Assembly (NCBI GenBank): GCA_029007415.1
Contig: JAQXHT010000036.1
Coordinates: 1-10,917, forward strand
Origin: a bacterium
GTDB taxonomy: Bacteria > Bacillota_I > Bacilli_A > RF39 > UBA660
Direction: 5' to 3'
Length of the DNA stretch: 10,917 nucleotides
Under the pieces are notes generated by a model. It saw nothing but the letters and a program-made list of their open reading frames with translations, searched no databases and had not been told where the DNA came from. A program made the translations under genes and the position numbers. This document shows positions 4,306-10,917 of the stretch, piece by piece. The number at the start of each line of letters is the position of its first letter. The stretch's first letter is position 1.

Positions 4306-6439
4306 ATAATTCAAATTGTGAATTGTATAAGTCGGCGTAGAAACCGTTCTTTTTAATTAACTCATCATGATTTCCTGTTTCAATGATATTACCATCTTTC
4401 ATGACAAGTATTAAATCAGCATTTTTAATGGTTGATAATCTGTGGGCAATGATGAATGATGTTCTACCTTCTGTTAACTTATCCATCGCTTTTTGCACTA
4501 ATTCTTCTGTTCTAGTATCAACGTTACTAGTTGCTTCATCAAGTATTAAGAATGGTGAATCTTCAAGCATACCACGTGCAATAGTAAGTAATTGTCTTTG
4601 ACCTGCTGATACGGAATCATTTTCACCGATAACACTGTCAAAACCGTTTGGTAAGGTCTTAATGAAATGGGTAAGTCCTACTGTATCACAAATTTCTTTA
4701 ACCATTTCATCGGAAATATTTTCTCTATTATAAACAATATTTTCTTTAACTGTGCCATTAAATAACCACGTATCTTGTAAAACCATTGTAAACAAACTGT
4801 GAACATTTTCTCTTGTAATATCATTGATAGAAACATTATCAATTAAAATATCACCCTTATTAATTTCATAGAACTTCATCAATAGATTAACCATCGTGGT
4901 CTTCCCTGCTCCAGTTGGTCCGACGATTGCTATTTTCTGTCCATCTTTAACACTAGCAGTGAAATCTTTAATAATTGTTCTATCTTTATCATAACCGAAT
5001 GAAACGTGGTCGAAAGTAATATTTCCTTTTACTTTTGCTTTATGTAACATCTTAGTTTTGTTTGTTTCTAAGCTCATTTCTTCTTCATCTAAGAATTCAA
5101 ATACTCTCTCACTTGCTGCTGCTGTTGATTGTAAACTTGTGAATGCTTGAGCAATTTGCATTAATGGTGAAGTGAATAATCTAACATAAGTAATAAATGC
5201 TATTATTACTCCGAACGTAATAGAATCATGTAGAACAAGTAAAGCTCCAACGATACATACTGCTACATAACCAAAGTTTCCGATGAAAGACATAATTGGT
5301 TGCATAAGTCCTGATAAGAATTGACTTTTTCTATTAGCTTCGTAAACTTTCTCATTGTATTCATCAAACTTAGCATCGGCTTCTTTCTTACCATTATAAG
5401 CTTTTACTACTAGAAGTCCTGAATAAACTTCTTCAATATGTGAGTTTAATTTTCCAAGTTCTTTTTGTCTAGCAGCGAAATATTTCTGCGATTTAGAAAG
5501 AACGACAAAGATGATAGAAAAACCAATTAAACTAGCAGAGATAGCAGTTAATGCCATAATCCAGTTAGTTATAAACATCATTAGAATAGTACCTAGTAAT
5601 AAAGTTATAGCACTAACAAGTGAAGATAATGATTGGTTCATACTTTGAGCGATAGTATCAACGTCATTAGTAACACGAGATAAGATATCACCAGTTTGAT
5701 TCTTATCAAAATACTTAAGTGGTAACTTGTTAATCTTGACAGATATTCTACCTCTTAGTTTTCTAGCAAAGTTGTTAGAAACACTAGTCATTATAATTGA
5801 TTCAATGAATGATAATAAGGCACTAACGATATATAAACAAGCTAAGAATAAACTTATCTTTTTAATCTTAGTCATATTCATAGTAGGTACAACTACCTTT
5901 TTAATGTCTTTAGGCATTTCATCGATTTTCTTGTAAAGTGCCTTAACATCACTGGTATCTTTAACGGTACTAGCAACTTCTAAGAATTTTATTTGGTCAC
6001 TAGTTGTTATCTTTTGATTTTTAACGGTAAACTCTTTAAAAATCATCTTTAATGTATTATCTGATAACTTACTTAAATTACTTACAATATCTTCTTCACT
6101 ACTAAACTGTAAAGCATTTAGAAAGTCTTGTTTTTCTTCGATTGTTAAATCTTCACTTTGTAAAATTTCATCTACTTTAATATTTTGAAGATTAATTTTA
6201 GTACGTTCACTTACTTCTTCAAGATTTCTTGAATTAACAACTACTCCTTCAGAAATAGTATCTGTTAATTTAGATAATTTATTAGGAGCAGCGATTGATA
6301 AAACTGATGATAAGACAGCAAAGATTAAAGCCATAGCGATTAAGATTTGAAAACTTTTTAGTTCTTTGAAAAGTCGTTTCATTGAACCGACAAAGTCTTT
6401 GGACTTATTCATCTTTGGTCCACGTGGTCCATTATGCAT
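4304..6439 (-). CDS. BmrD-like subunit of a heterodimeric ABC exporter (711 residues)
   Basis: This type IV ABC half-exporter has a membrane domain followed by an ATPase domain. The N-terminus (GPRGPK, then KSKDFVG) is typical of BmrD/YheH-type proteins. Helix 1 is at about 30-50 and helix 2 at about 194-216; between them lies an extracytoplasmic insert of about 140 residues, as in BmrD, making the protein longer than ordinary half-exporters of about 580. Further helices end near 430. The ATPase has Walker A GPTGAGKT (507-514), Q-loop Gln555, signature VSAGQ (610-614), Walker B LILDEAT with catalytic Glu635, and His666. All catalytic residues are present, while the signature deviates from LSGGQ. 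It overlaps the end of the 586-residue partner gene by eight bases. The start is fixed by AAAGGAGG at 6456-6449, nine bases upstream. Substrate unknown: drugs, peptides or lipids are all possible. Confidence 0.9.
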   Translation of the reverse strand: MHNGPRGPKMNKSKDFVGSMKRLFKELKSFQILIAMALIFAVLSSVLSIAAPNKLSKLTDTISEGVVVNSRNLEEVSERTKINLQNIKVDEILQSEDLTIEEKQDFLNALQFSSEEDIVSNLSKLSDNTLKMIFKEFTVKNQKITTSDQIKFLEVASTVKDTSDVKALYKKIDEMPKDIKKVVVPTMNMTKIKKISLFLACLYIVSALLSFIESIIMTSVSNNFARKLRGRISVKINKLPLKYFDKNQTGDILSRVTNDVDTIAQSMNQSLSSLVSAITLLLGTILMMFITNWIMALTAISASLIGFSIIFVVLSKSQKYFAARQKELGKLNSHIEEVYSGLLVVKAYNGKKEADAKFDEYNEKVYEANRKSQFLSGLMQPIMSFIGNFGYVAVCIVGALLVLHDSITFGVIIAFITYVRLFTSPLMQIAQAFTSLQSTAAASERVFEFLDEEEMSLETNKTKMLHKAKVKGNITFDHVSFGYDKDRTIIKDFTASVKDGQKIAIVGPTGAGKTTMVNLLMKFYEINKGDILIDNVSINDITRENVHSLFTMVLQDTWLFNGTVKENIVYNRENISDEMVKEICDTVGLTHFIKTLPNGFDSVIGENDSVSAGQRQLLTIARGMLEDSPFLILDEATSNVDTRTEELVQKAMDKLTEGRTSFIIAHRLSTIKNADLILVMKDGNIIETGNHDELIKKNGFYADLYNSQFEL

Positions 6440-8192
6440 TCTCCAACTCCTCCTTTGATAATTGTGATAAAGCGATTTGTTTATAAACTTCGCAATTCTT
6501 TAATAATTCCTTATGAGTACCCATTCCGACACAATGTCCATTGTCAAGAACAAGTATTTTATCGGCATTCATAATTGTTCCTATTCTTTGTGCTACTATT
6601 AAACTAGTGGCATCTTTAGTATAGTTTTTTAACTCTTTTCGTAAAACATAATCAGTTTTATAGTCAAGAGCAGAAAAGGAATCATCAAAGATATAGATTT
6701 CTGGGTCTCTTGCAACTGCTCTTGCAATAGATAGACGTTGCTTTTGTCCTCCAGAAACATTAGTTCCGCCTTGAGCAATATCAGCATTGTAAGTCTTGTT
6801 CATTTTTGTAACAAACTCTTCGGCTTGCGCTACTTTGATAGCTTCTTCTATCTTCTTAGCAGTAATTTCTTCTCTACCATTATCACCGAAAGATACATTG
6901 CTACTAACAGTACCATGGAAAAGGGTAGCTTTCTGAGGAACATAACTAAGTTTGTTACGAAGTGAATCTTGTTTATACTCTTTGACATTAACACCATCTA
7001 CTAAGACTTCGCCATCAGTAGCATCGTAAAATCTTGGTATTAAGTTGATAAGTGAACTCTTTCCGCTTCCAGTTGAACCGATGAAAGCGACTGTTTCCCC
7101 TTTATTTGCTTTGAAAGAGATATTTTCTAATAAATATTCTTCAGCATCTGGGTACTTGAAAGAAACATTTTTGAATTCTACGGTACCTGTTTCTTTAGTA
7201 GCACCAGTGAAACTTCCATCTTTAATACTTAATTCAGTATCTAAAACTTCATTAATTCTCTTTGCAGAAACACTTGCTCTTGGTAGCATCATAAATATCA
7301 TTGCAAGCATTAAAAATGACATAATAACTTGCATTGAGTAACTTGAAAATACGACCATATCAGAGAATAGACCTAATTTATCAGCCATTAAAGATTTACT
7401 AATTAAATCTGCCCCGATAAAGTAAATACTAAGTGTTAAGAAATACATTACTAAATACATAATTGGTTGCATTACAGAAAATGCTTTTTGATTGAATAAT
7501 TGCGTATTAGTTAATTCATCATTAACTTTAGCAAATTTATCTTCTTGATACTTTTCAGCATTAAAAGCTCTTACTACTCTAATACCAGTTAAGTTTTCAC
7601 GAGTAACGCCATTTAACTTATCAGTAAGTTTTTGCACCTTTTTAAATCTTGGCATAACGATTAACATTAAAGTTAGAATAGTAACTAATAAAATTATTAC
7701 GGCAACGGCAGTAACTGCACTCCAAGTAATATTCTTATTTAATATTTTAGTAACTGCCCAAATAGCTGTTACGGGTGCTTTTATTAGTAATTGTAATCCC
7801 ATGGAAATAAACATTTGAATCTGTGTTATATCGTTTGTAGTACGAGTAATTAAACTACTAGTAGAAAAGTTTTTAACTTCTGCAATTCCTAAGTTTTCTA
7901 CTTTATCAAATAACTTCTTTCTAATAGTTTTTGAAAAGCTTGCTGATACATTAGAAGATATATAACCAACTAAGATAGCTAATAATAAACTTCCAAAGGC
8001 ACAAAGCAACATATAGCCACCATTTTCTAAGATGGCACTCATTTTACTTCCCTCTGTCTGAACAAGTTTTGTAATTTCTGACATATAATCAGGTAATTTC
8101 AAATCTAACCAAACTTGTACTAAGATAAAGATAAAGGAAATAAAGATTAATAAGTAATCTTTTTTAGTAAAATTTTTAAACAGTTTAAACAT
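6432..8192 (-). CDS. BmrC-like subunit of a heterodimeric ABC exporter (586 residues)
   Basis: This half-exporter has six membrane helices (first at about 13-33, second at about 59-79, last ones near 240-305) and a C-terminal ATPase domain. Walker A is GSTGSGKS (372-379), Q-loop Gln420 and signature VSGGQ (479-483). Two key residues are changed: the catalytic Glu after Walker B is Asp504 (FDDSFSALD) and the switch His is Gln535 (VAQR). The same changes mark the degenerate subunit of BmrCD, LmrCD and TM287/288 exporters, so this protein should contribute the weak ATP site while its partner's Walker motifs with this intact signature form the active one. The gene starts three bases after the zinc protease stop; an AAGGG ribosome site lies in that gene's last codons. 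It overlaps the partner gene, so the two are surely co-translated. Confidence 0.9.
   Translation of the reverse strand: MFKLFKNFTKKDYLLIFISFIFILVQVWLDLKLPDYMSEITKLVQTEGSKMSAILENGGYMLLCAFGSLLLAILVGYISSNVSASFSKTIRKKLFDKVENLGIAEVKNFSTSSLITRTTNDITQIQMFISMGLQLLIKAPVTAIWAVTKILNKNITWSAVTAVAVIILLVTILTLMLIVMPRFKKVQKLTDKLNGVTRENLTGIRVVRAFNAEKYQEDKFAKVNDELTNTQLFNQKAFSVMQPIMYLVMYFLTLSIYFIGADLISKSLMADKLGLFSDMVVFSSYSMQVIMSFLMLAMIFMMLPRASVSAKRINEVLDTELSIKDGSFTGATKETGTVEFKNVSFKYPDAEEYLLENISFKANKGETVAFIGSTGSGKSSLINLIPRFYDATDGEVLVDGVNVKEYKQDSLRNKLSYVPQKATLFHGTVSSNVSFGDNGREEITAKKIEEAIKVAQAEEFVTKMNKTYNADIAQGGTNVSGGQKQRLSIARAVARDPEIYIFDDSFSALDYKTDYVLRKELKNYTKDATSLIVAQRIGTIMNADKILVLDNGHCVGMGTHKELLKNCEVYKQIALSQLSKEELENA
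6449..6456 (-). promoter_or_regulatory. Strong Shine-Dalgarno inside the upstream gene, deciding the BmrD-like start
   Basis: AAAGGAGG on the minus strand lies nine bases before the ATG at 6439-6437 and within the last codons of the 586-residue partner. It favours that ATG over the in-frame ATG nine codons later (6412) and suggests reinitiation, keeping the two subunits in balance. Confidence 0.8.
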
Positions 8193-8195
8193 TTT

Positions 8196-8879
8196 TTAAT
8201 CATCCCTTCTTCCAAATATCATAATGAGTCTTATTAGTTCTAATAAAGTTGTTAATATACTAGCAACATAAGTTAAAGCTGCTGCTGTTAACATAACTTT
8301 TCCATCATCTAATTCTTGACTAGTAAAGAAATGAGCATAGTCAAGTTCTTTTAAAGCTCTTCTACTAGCATCAATTTCTACGGGTAAGGTTATTATTTGA
8401 AAGAATAAGATTACCATTTCAAGAATTATTCCTAACCATACTAAACTAAATGATGAAAATAAGCAACCAAAGACAATAGCAAAGTAACCAAACTTTGATG
8501 AAAAATTAACAACTGGTATTAACATATTCCTAAATCTTAGGAAAAAGTACCCTTCTTTGTCTTGAATAGCATGTCCACACTCATGGCAAGCGACTGCAAC
8601 ACTAGCAATAGATGCTTCATCATAGTTGGTCTTTGAGAGTCTAATAACTTTATTAGTTGGGTCATAATGGTCTGTTAAAAAACCACTAGTCCTTTCTATT
8701 TTTATATCAGAAAGACCATTTTTGTCAAGTAAATATCTTGCTGCTTCCTTCCCAGTCATTCCTCTTTTATTAGAAATCTTTCCATACTTCTTATAAGATG
8801 ATGTTACAAAGACTTCTGCTAAAAAGGTAATAACAACACCAATGAGAGTTAAACCATATAGAACAAAAAAATTATCCAT
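8196..8879 (-). CDS. YugP-type membrane zinc metalloprotease
   Basis: This 227-residue protein belongs to the neutral zinc metallopeptidase family typified by Bacillus YugP. It starts with a membrane helix (about 5-25), followed by the conserved segments TGKEAARYLLDKNG (42-55) and LTDHYDPTNKVIRLS (68-82) and the zinc-binding HECGH (99-103) with catalytic Glu100. Glu168 in LPVEIDASRRAL is the likely third zinc ligand. Hydrophobic segments at about 128-165 and 198-221 anchor it in the membrane. Its substrate is not established. The start has an excellent ribosome site (GAGGTGA, 8890-8884) four bases before ATG. It is the first gene of an operon with the ABC exporter pair, three bases upstream of it, which suggests a shared function such as membrane quality control or processing of an exported product; that is inference from arrangement. 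Confidence 0.9.
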   Translation of the reverse strand: MDNFFVLYGLTLIGVVITFLAEVFVTSSYKKYGKISNKRGMTGKEAARYLLDKNGLSDIKIERTSGFLTDHYDPTNKVIRLSKTNYDEASIASVAVACHECGHAIQDKEGYFFLRFRNMLIPVVNFSSKFGYFAIVFGCLFSSFSLVWLGIILEMVILFFQIITLPVEIDASRRALKELDYAHFFTSQELDDGKVMLTAAALTYVASILTTLLELIRLIMIFGRRDD

Positions 8880-8950
8880 CTAATCACCTCGTGTAATATG
8901 TTACTACATCTTTTTTATTAATTATTAATTAAATTATTAAGAATTATTAA
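8880..8950 (-). promoter_or_regulatory. Promoter region of the protease/exporter operon with three TTAATAAT repeats
   Basis: This AT-rich region lies between the kinase terminator and the protease gene. On the minus strand TTAATAAT occurs at 8950-8943, 8940-8933 and 8928-8921, starting 10 and 12 bases apart, about one helical turn. Direct repeats with this spacing are typical of OmpR/PhoB-type regulator sites, and such a regulator is encoded upstream. A promoter must lie here, but the best match (TTAATA at 8921-8916, 17-base spacer, TATTAC at 8898-8893) is weak, which would fit a promoter needing an activator. Low-complexity AT sequence could produce such repeats by chance. Confidence 0.4.
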
Positions 8951-8951
8951 G

Positions 8952-8976
8952 AAAAGAAGGAGTTAAGTCCCCTTCT
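8952..8976 (-). terminator. Intrinsic terminator of the two-component operon
   Basis: On the minus strand AGAAGGGG (8976-8969), loop ACTTAA and CTCCTTCT (8962-8955) form an 8-bp stem with one G-U pair, followed by TTTCTTAATAATT. The stem includes two bases of the kinase stop codon. The U tract is interrupted by C, so some read-through into the protease/exporter operon is possible. Confidence 0.7.
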
Positions 8977-10216
8977 ATAAGTGTTTAGAAATACTAAAAT
9001 CTATATTAAAGCCGTTATCATTATAACCAGTGATACTTCCACCGTGCATTAGAACAAATTCCTTACAAATAGAAAGACCTAGTCCTGATATTTTTCTTGA
9101 GTTATCTGTTGTAAAGAGTGGTTCAAAGACTTTATCAAGTATTTTCTCTTCAACACCTGGTCCATTATCTTTAAAGTGGAAGAAATAATTATCTTTATCA
9201 CTGGTTATTTCGATTAATACTTCACCATTATTATTTAAATAACGCATACTATTAGAAATTAGATTAGATATTATTCGTTTAAATTTAACTATATCTAGTT
9301 TAATAATTTCTTTTTCAAGATTAGTTTTAATTACTAGTTCTACCCCATTATTCATTAGTTCTAATTTGTAATCTTTTTCAATTTCTTCTACAAGGTCTTT
9401 TATTTTGATAGAAGTTAGTTCTAGTTTCTGTTCTTTCTGATTGATTAAATAATCATCAAAAGTTGCTAGCACATTTTTAAGATGAAGGGCTTTCTCATAT
9501 ATCTTTTGATTGTATTTTTTAATTTCTTCCTTGGTTAGGTTTTCTTCTTCTATCAAGTTAGAATAACCAAGAATTGAAGTAAGTGGAGTTTTAATATCGT
9601 GAGAGATACTTGCTATTATACGATTTTGTTCTTTCTTTTCTTCTTCAAGTGAATCTACTAAAGAGACAAATTCATTTTGAATAAGTGCAAACTCATTTTC
9701 AGGGGAAACTGGTTCTGGTTTTTTACCAAATTTATAGTTTCTAATTGCATCGATTATCTTATTAACTGGTTTAATTATCTTATCTCTTGCAAATAAGAAT
9801 ACTAGAAACATACAGATAGTAAGTAAAATACTTTGAAATGCTAATAGTTCAAGAATTAGTTTTAAAATACTCATATTCTTATAAAAGTAAGCACTTACAA
9901 TATATGGTTCATTATTTATTAAGACTTTTTTAGAAAATAAATACAAGTCTTGTTTATCTTTTAGCGCTTTTTCTTTTTCAATACTAAAAGTAATTTCTTT
10001 TTCTTTCTTGATGTTATCTAAATCAAAGATTAAGTTATCTAATGATTGATAGTTATCTTTTATTTCTTTAGTTACTATTTCTTTCTTTAAGGCTTTCTTG
10101 CGATTAACCATCGGTTCTACATTACATAAAAACCATAAACCAAGAGTTAAGATATTAACTGTTGTTATGAATATTAAACCGATAAGTATTTTGCGACTAA
10201 TTGATTTCTTTTTCAT
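8975..10216 (-). CDS. Membrane sensor histidine kinase
   Basis: This 413-residue kinase has two membrane helices (about 9-31 and 118-143) flanking an extracytoplasmic sensor region of about 85 charged residues. A HAMP linker follows (about 145-195). The dimerisation domain carries the phosphorylated His206 in SISHDIKTPLTS. The ATPase part has the N-box NLISNSMRY (Asn322), G1 DNGPGV (350-355), F-box FEPLF (364-368) and G2 GLGLSI (378-383). All residues needed for autophosphorylation are present. It starts five bases after the response regulator, with GAGGA in the last codons of that gene, so the two form one operon and one signalling pair. The short sensor region matches no domain I recognise, so the signal is unknown. 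The next operon downstream encodes a membrane protease and exporter, plausible but unproven targets. Confidence 0.93.
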   Translation of the reverse strand: MKKKSISRKILIGLIFITTVNILTLGLWFLCNVEPMVNRKKALKKEIVTKEIKDNYQSLDNLIFDLDNIKKEKEITFSIEKEKALKDKQDLYLFSKKVLINNEPYIVSAYFYKNMSILKLILELLAFQSILLTICMFLVFLFARDKIIKPVNKIIDAIRNYKFGKKPEPVSPENEFALIQNEFVSLVDSLEEEKKEQNRIIASISHDIKTPLTSILGYSNLIEEENLTKEEIKKYNQKIYEKALHLKNVLATFDDYLINQKEQKLELTSIKIKDLVEEIEKDYKLELMNNGVELVIKTNLEKEIIKLDIVKFKRIISNLISNSMRYLNNNGEVLIEITSDKDNYFFHFKDNGPGVEEKILDKVFEPLFTTDNSRKISGLGLSICKEFVLMHGGSITGYNDNGFNIDFSISKHL

Positions 10217-10221
10217 TCTTA

Positions 10222-10896
10222 TTAATTCCTCACAAATTTATAACCATATCCCCAGATAGTTATAATATATTTATTCTCCTGGTCTAGTTTTTCTCTTAAG
10301 TTTTTAATATTAACAGCGACAGTACCAATATCACCATAGCAGTTACCCCAGACTTTCTCAAAGATTTGTTCTTTTGATAAAGCAATACCGGCATTTTCCA
10401 TTAGATAAGTTAATAATTCAAACTCTCTAGTTGATACTTCTACTCTCTTATTATTTTTATAGACTTCAAAGCTTTCTTTATTAATACTTATCTCTCCAAT
10501 TGTGATGATGTTTTTACTTATTTTATTTCTTGATTGTAGTCTTAGATGAGATTTTATTTTCAATATTAATTCAGTGTTATCAAAAGGTTTAGTAATATAA
10601 TCATCTCCCCCAATTTCATAACCAACCATCTTATCAACTAACTCCTTCTTAGCAGATAAAAACACTATCGGGCAAGTAACTTTATCTCTTATTTTAATAC
10701 ATAACTCTGTTCCACTAATATTTGGCATCATTATATCAAGAAGTATTAAATCATAATTAGTTTTTCCTTCTTCTATTTTAGTTAGTGCTTCTAAAGAATC
10801 ATTTATTATTTCTGAATCTATCTTTTCTTTTCTTAATATTAAAGCTACTAATTCTGCTATATCTTTATCATCATCTATTATTAATATTTTCGGCAT
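10222..10896 (-). CDS. OmpR/PhoB-type response regulator
   Basis: This 224-residue regulator has an N-terminal receiver domain (1-120): acidic pocket Asp9/Asp10, phosphoacceptor Asp54 in LLDIMMP, Ser81 in the switch position and Lys103 in KPF. A winged-helix DNA-binding domain follows (about 129-222), with the typical STREFELLTYL (155-165), SKEQIFEKVWG (174-184) and a C-terminal GYGYKF hairpin. Its length is standard for the subfamily. Phosphorylation by the adjacent kinase should promote dimerisation and binding to direct-repeat sites. The ATG is preceded by AAGAAGTGATTAG, an acceptable ribosome site; the promoter lies outside the window. The TTAATAAT repeats at 8921-8950 are a candidate binding site. 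Confidence 0.94.
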   Translation of the reverse strand: MPKILIIDDDKDIAELVALILRKEKIDSEIINDSLEALTKIEEGKTNYDLILLDIMMPNISGTELCIKIRDKVTCPIVFLSAKKELVDKMVGYEIGGDDYITKPFDNTELILKIKSHLRLQSRNKISKNIITIGEISINKESFEVYKNNKRVEVSTREFELLTYLMENAGIALSKEQIFEKVWGNCYGDIGTVAVNIKNLREKLDQENKYIITIWGYGYKFVRN

Positions 10897-10917
10897 CTAA
10901 TCACTTCTTTCTTGCAA

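Noticed and set aside
4383..4601. Plus-strand open frames inside the exporter genes (also 5727-5936, 6738-6965 and 7045-7341)
   Set aside because: Each is antisense to a conserved ABC exporter region and has no family resemblance.

Overview
The window is strongly AT-rich, uses TAA/TAG/TGA as stops and reads as full-length proteins under the standard code. Its gene families are a two-gene OmpR-type two-component system, a BmrC/BmrD-type heterodimeric ABC exporter, a YugP-type membrane zinc protease, a thioester (TQxA) surface adhesin with a sortase signal, and a SipW-type secreted protein. Together they point to a low-GC Gram-positive (Bacillota), most likely a gut-associated member of the Bacilli/Erysipelotrichia side. 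This is inferred from gene content; no rRNA or other marker is present. Every gene except the adhesin lies on the minus strand.

Read right to left along minus-strand transcription: (1) 10896-8975 holds a response regulator and sensor kinase, ending in a terminator whose stem overlaps the kinase stop codon. (2) 8879-4304 is a tightly packed operon of membrane zinc protease, BmrC-like and BmrD-like half-transporters, ending in a clear terminator. Its 95-bp upstream region carries three copies of TTAATAAT spaced 10 and 12 bp apart, a candidate regulator site. (3) 2421-391 is a translationally coupled trio: a single-module Hsp100/ClpB-D1-like AAA+ ATPase, a four-helix membrane protein and an S51 (peptidase E-like) serine peptidase. 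(4) 369-139 is a promoter followed by a leader of roughly 195 nt with two hairpin/U-tract elements and a possible competing antiterminator helix. (5) 138-1 is the N-terminus of a SipW-type secreted protein running off the window.

On the plus strand, 2533-4230 encodes a cell-wall-anchored adhesin: signal peptide, thioester domain (Cys61/Gln104), a beta-rich middle region, nine 29-residue cysteine repeats and a VPNTG sorting signal. It is transcribed divergently from the AAA+ operon. The two promoters are back to back, each with an extended -10, and their -35 boxes overlap.

The window is largely cell-envelope biology: sensing, export, membrane proteolysis and surface display. The least explained parts are the AAA+/membrane protein/peptidase trio, whose ATPase lacks the aromatic pore-loop residue of threading unfoldases, and the structured leader at the left end.
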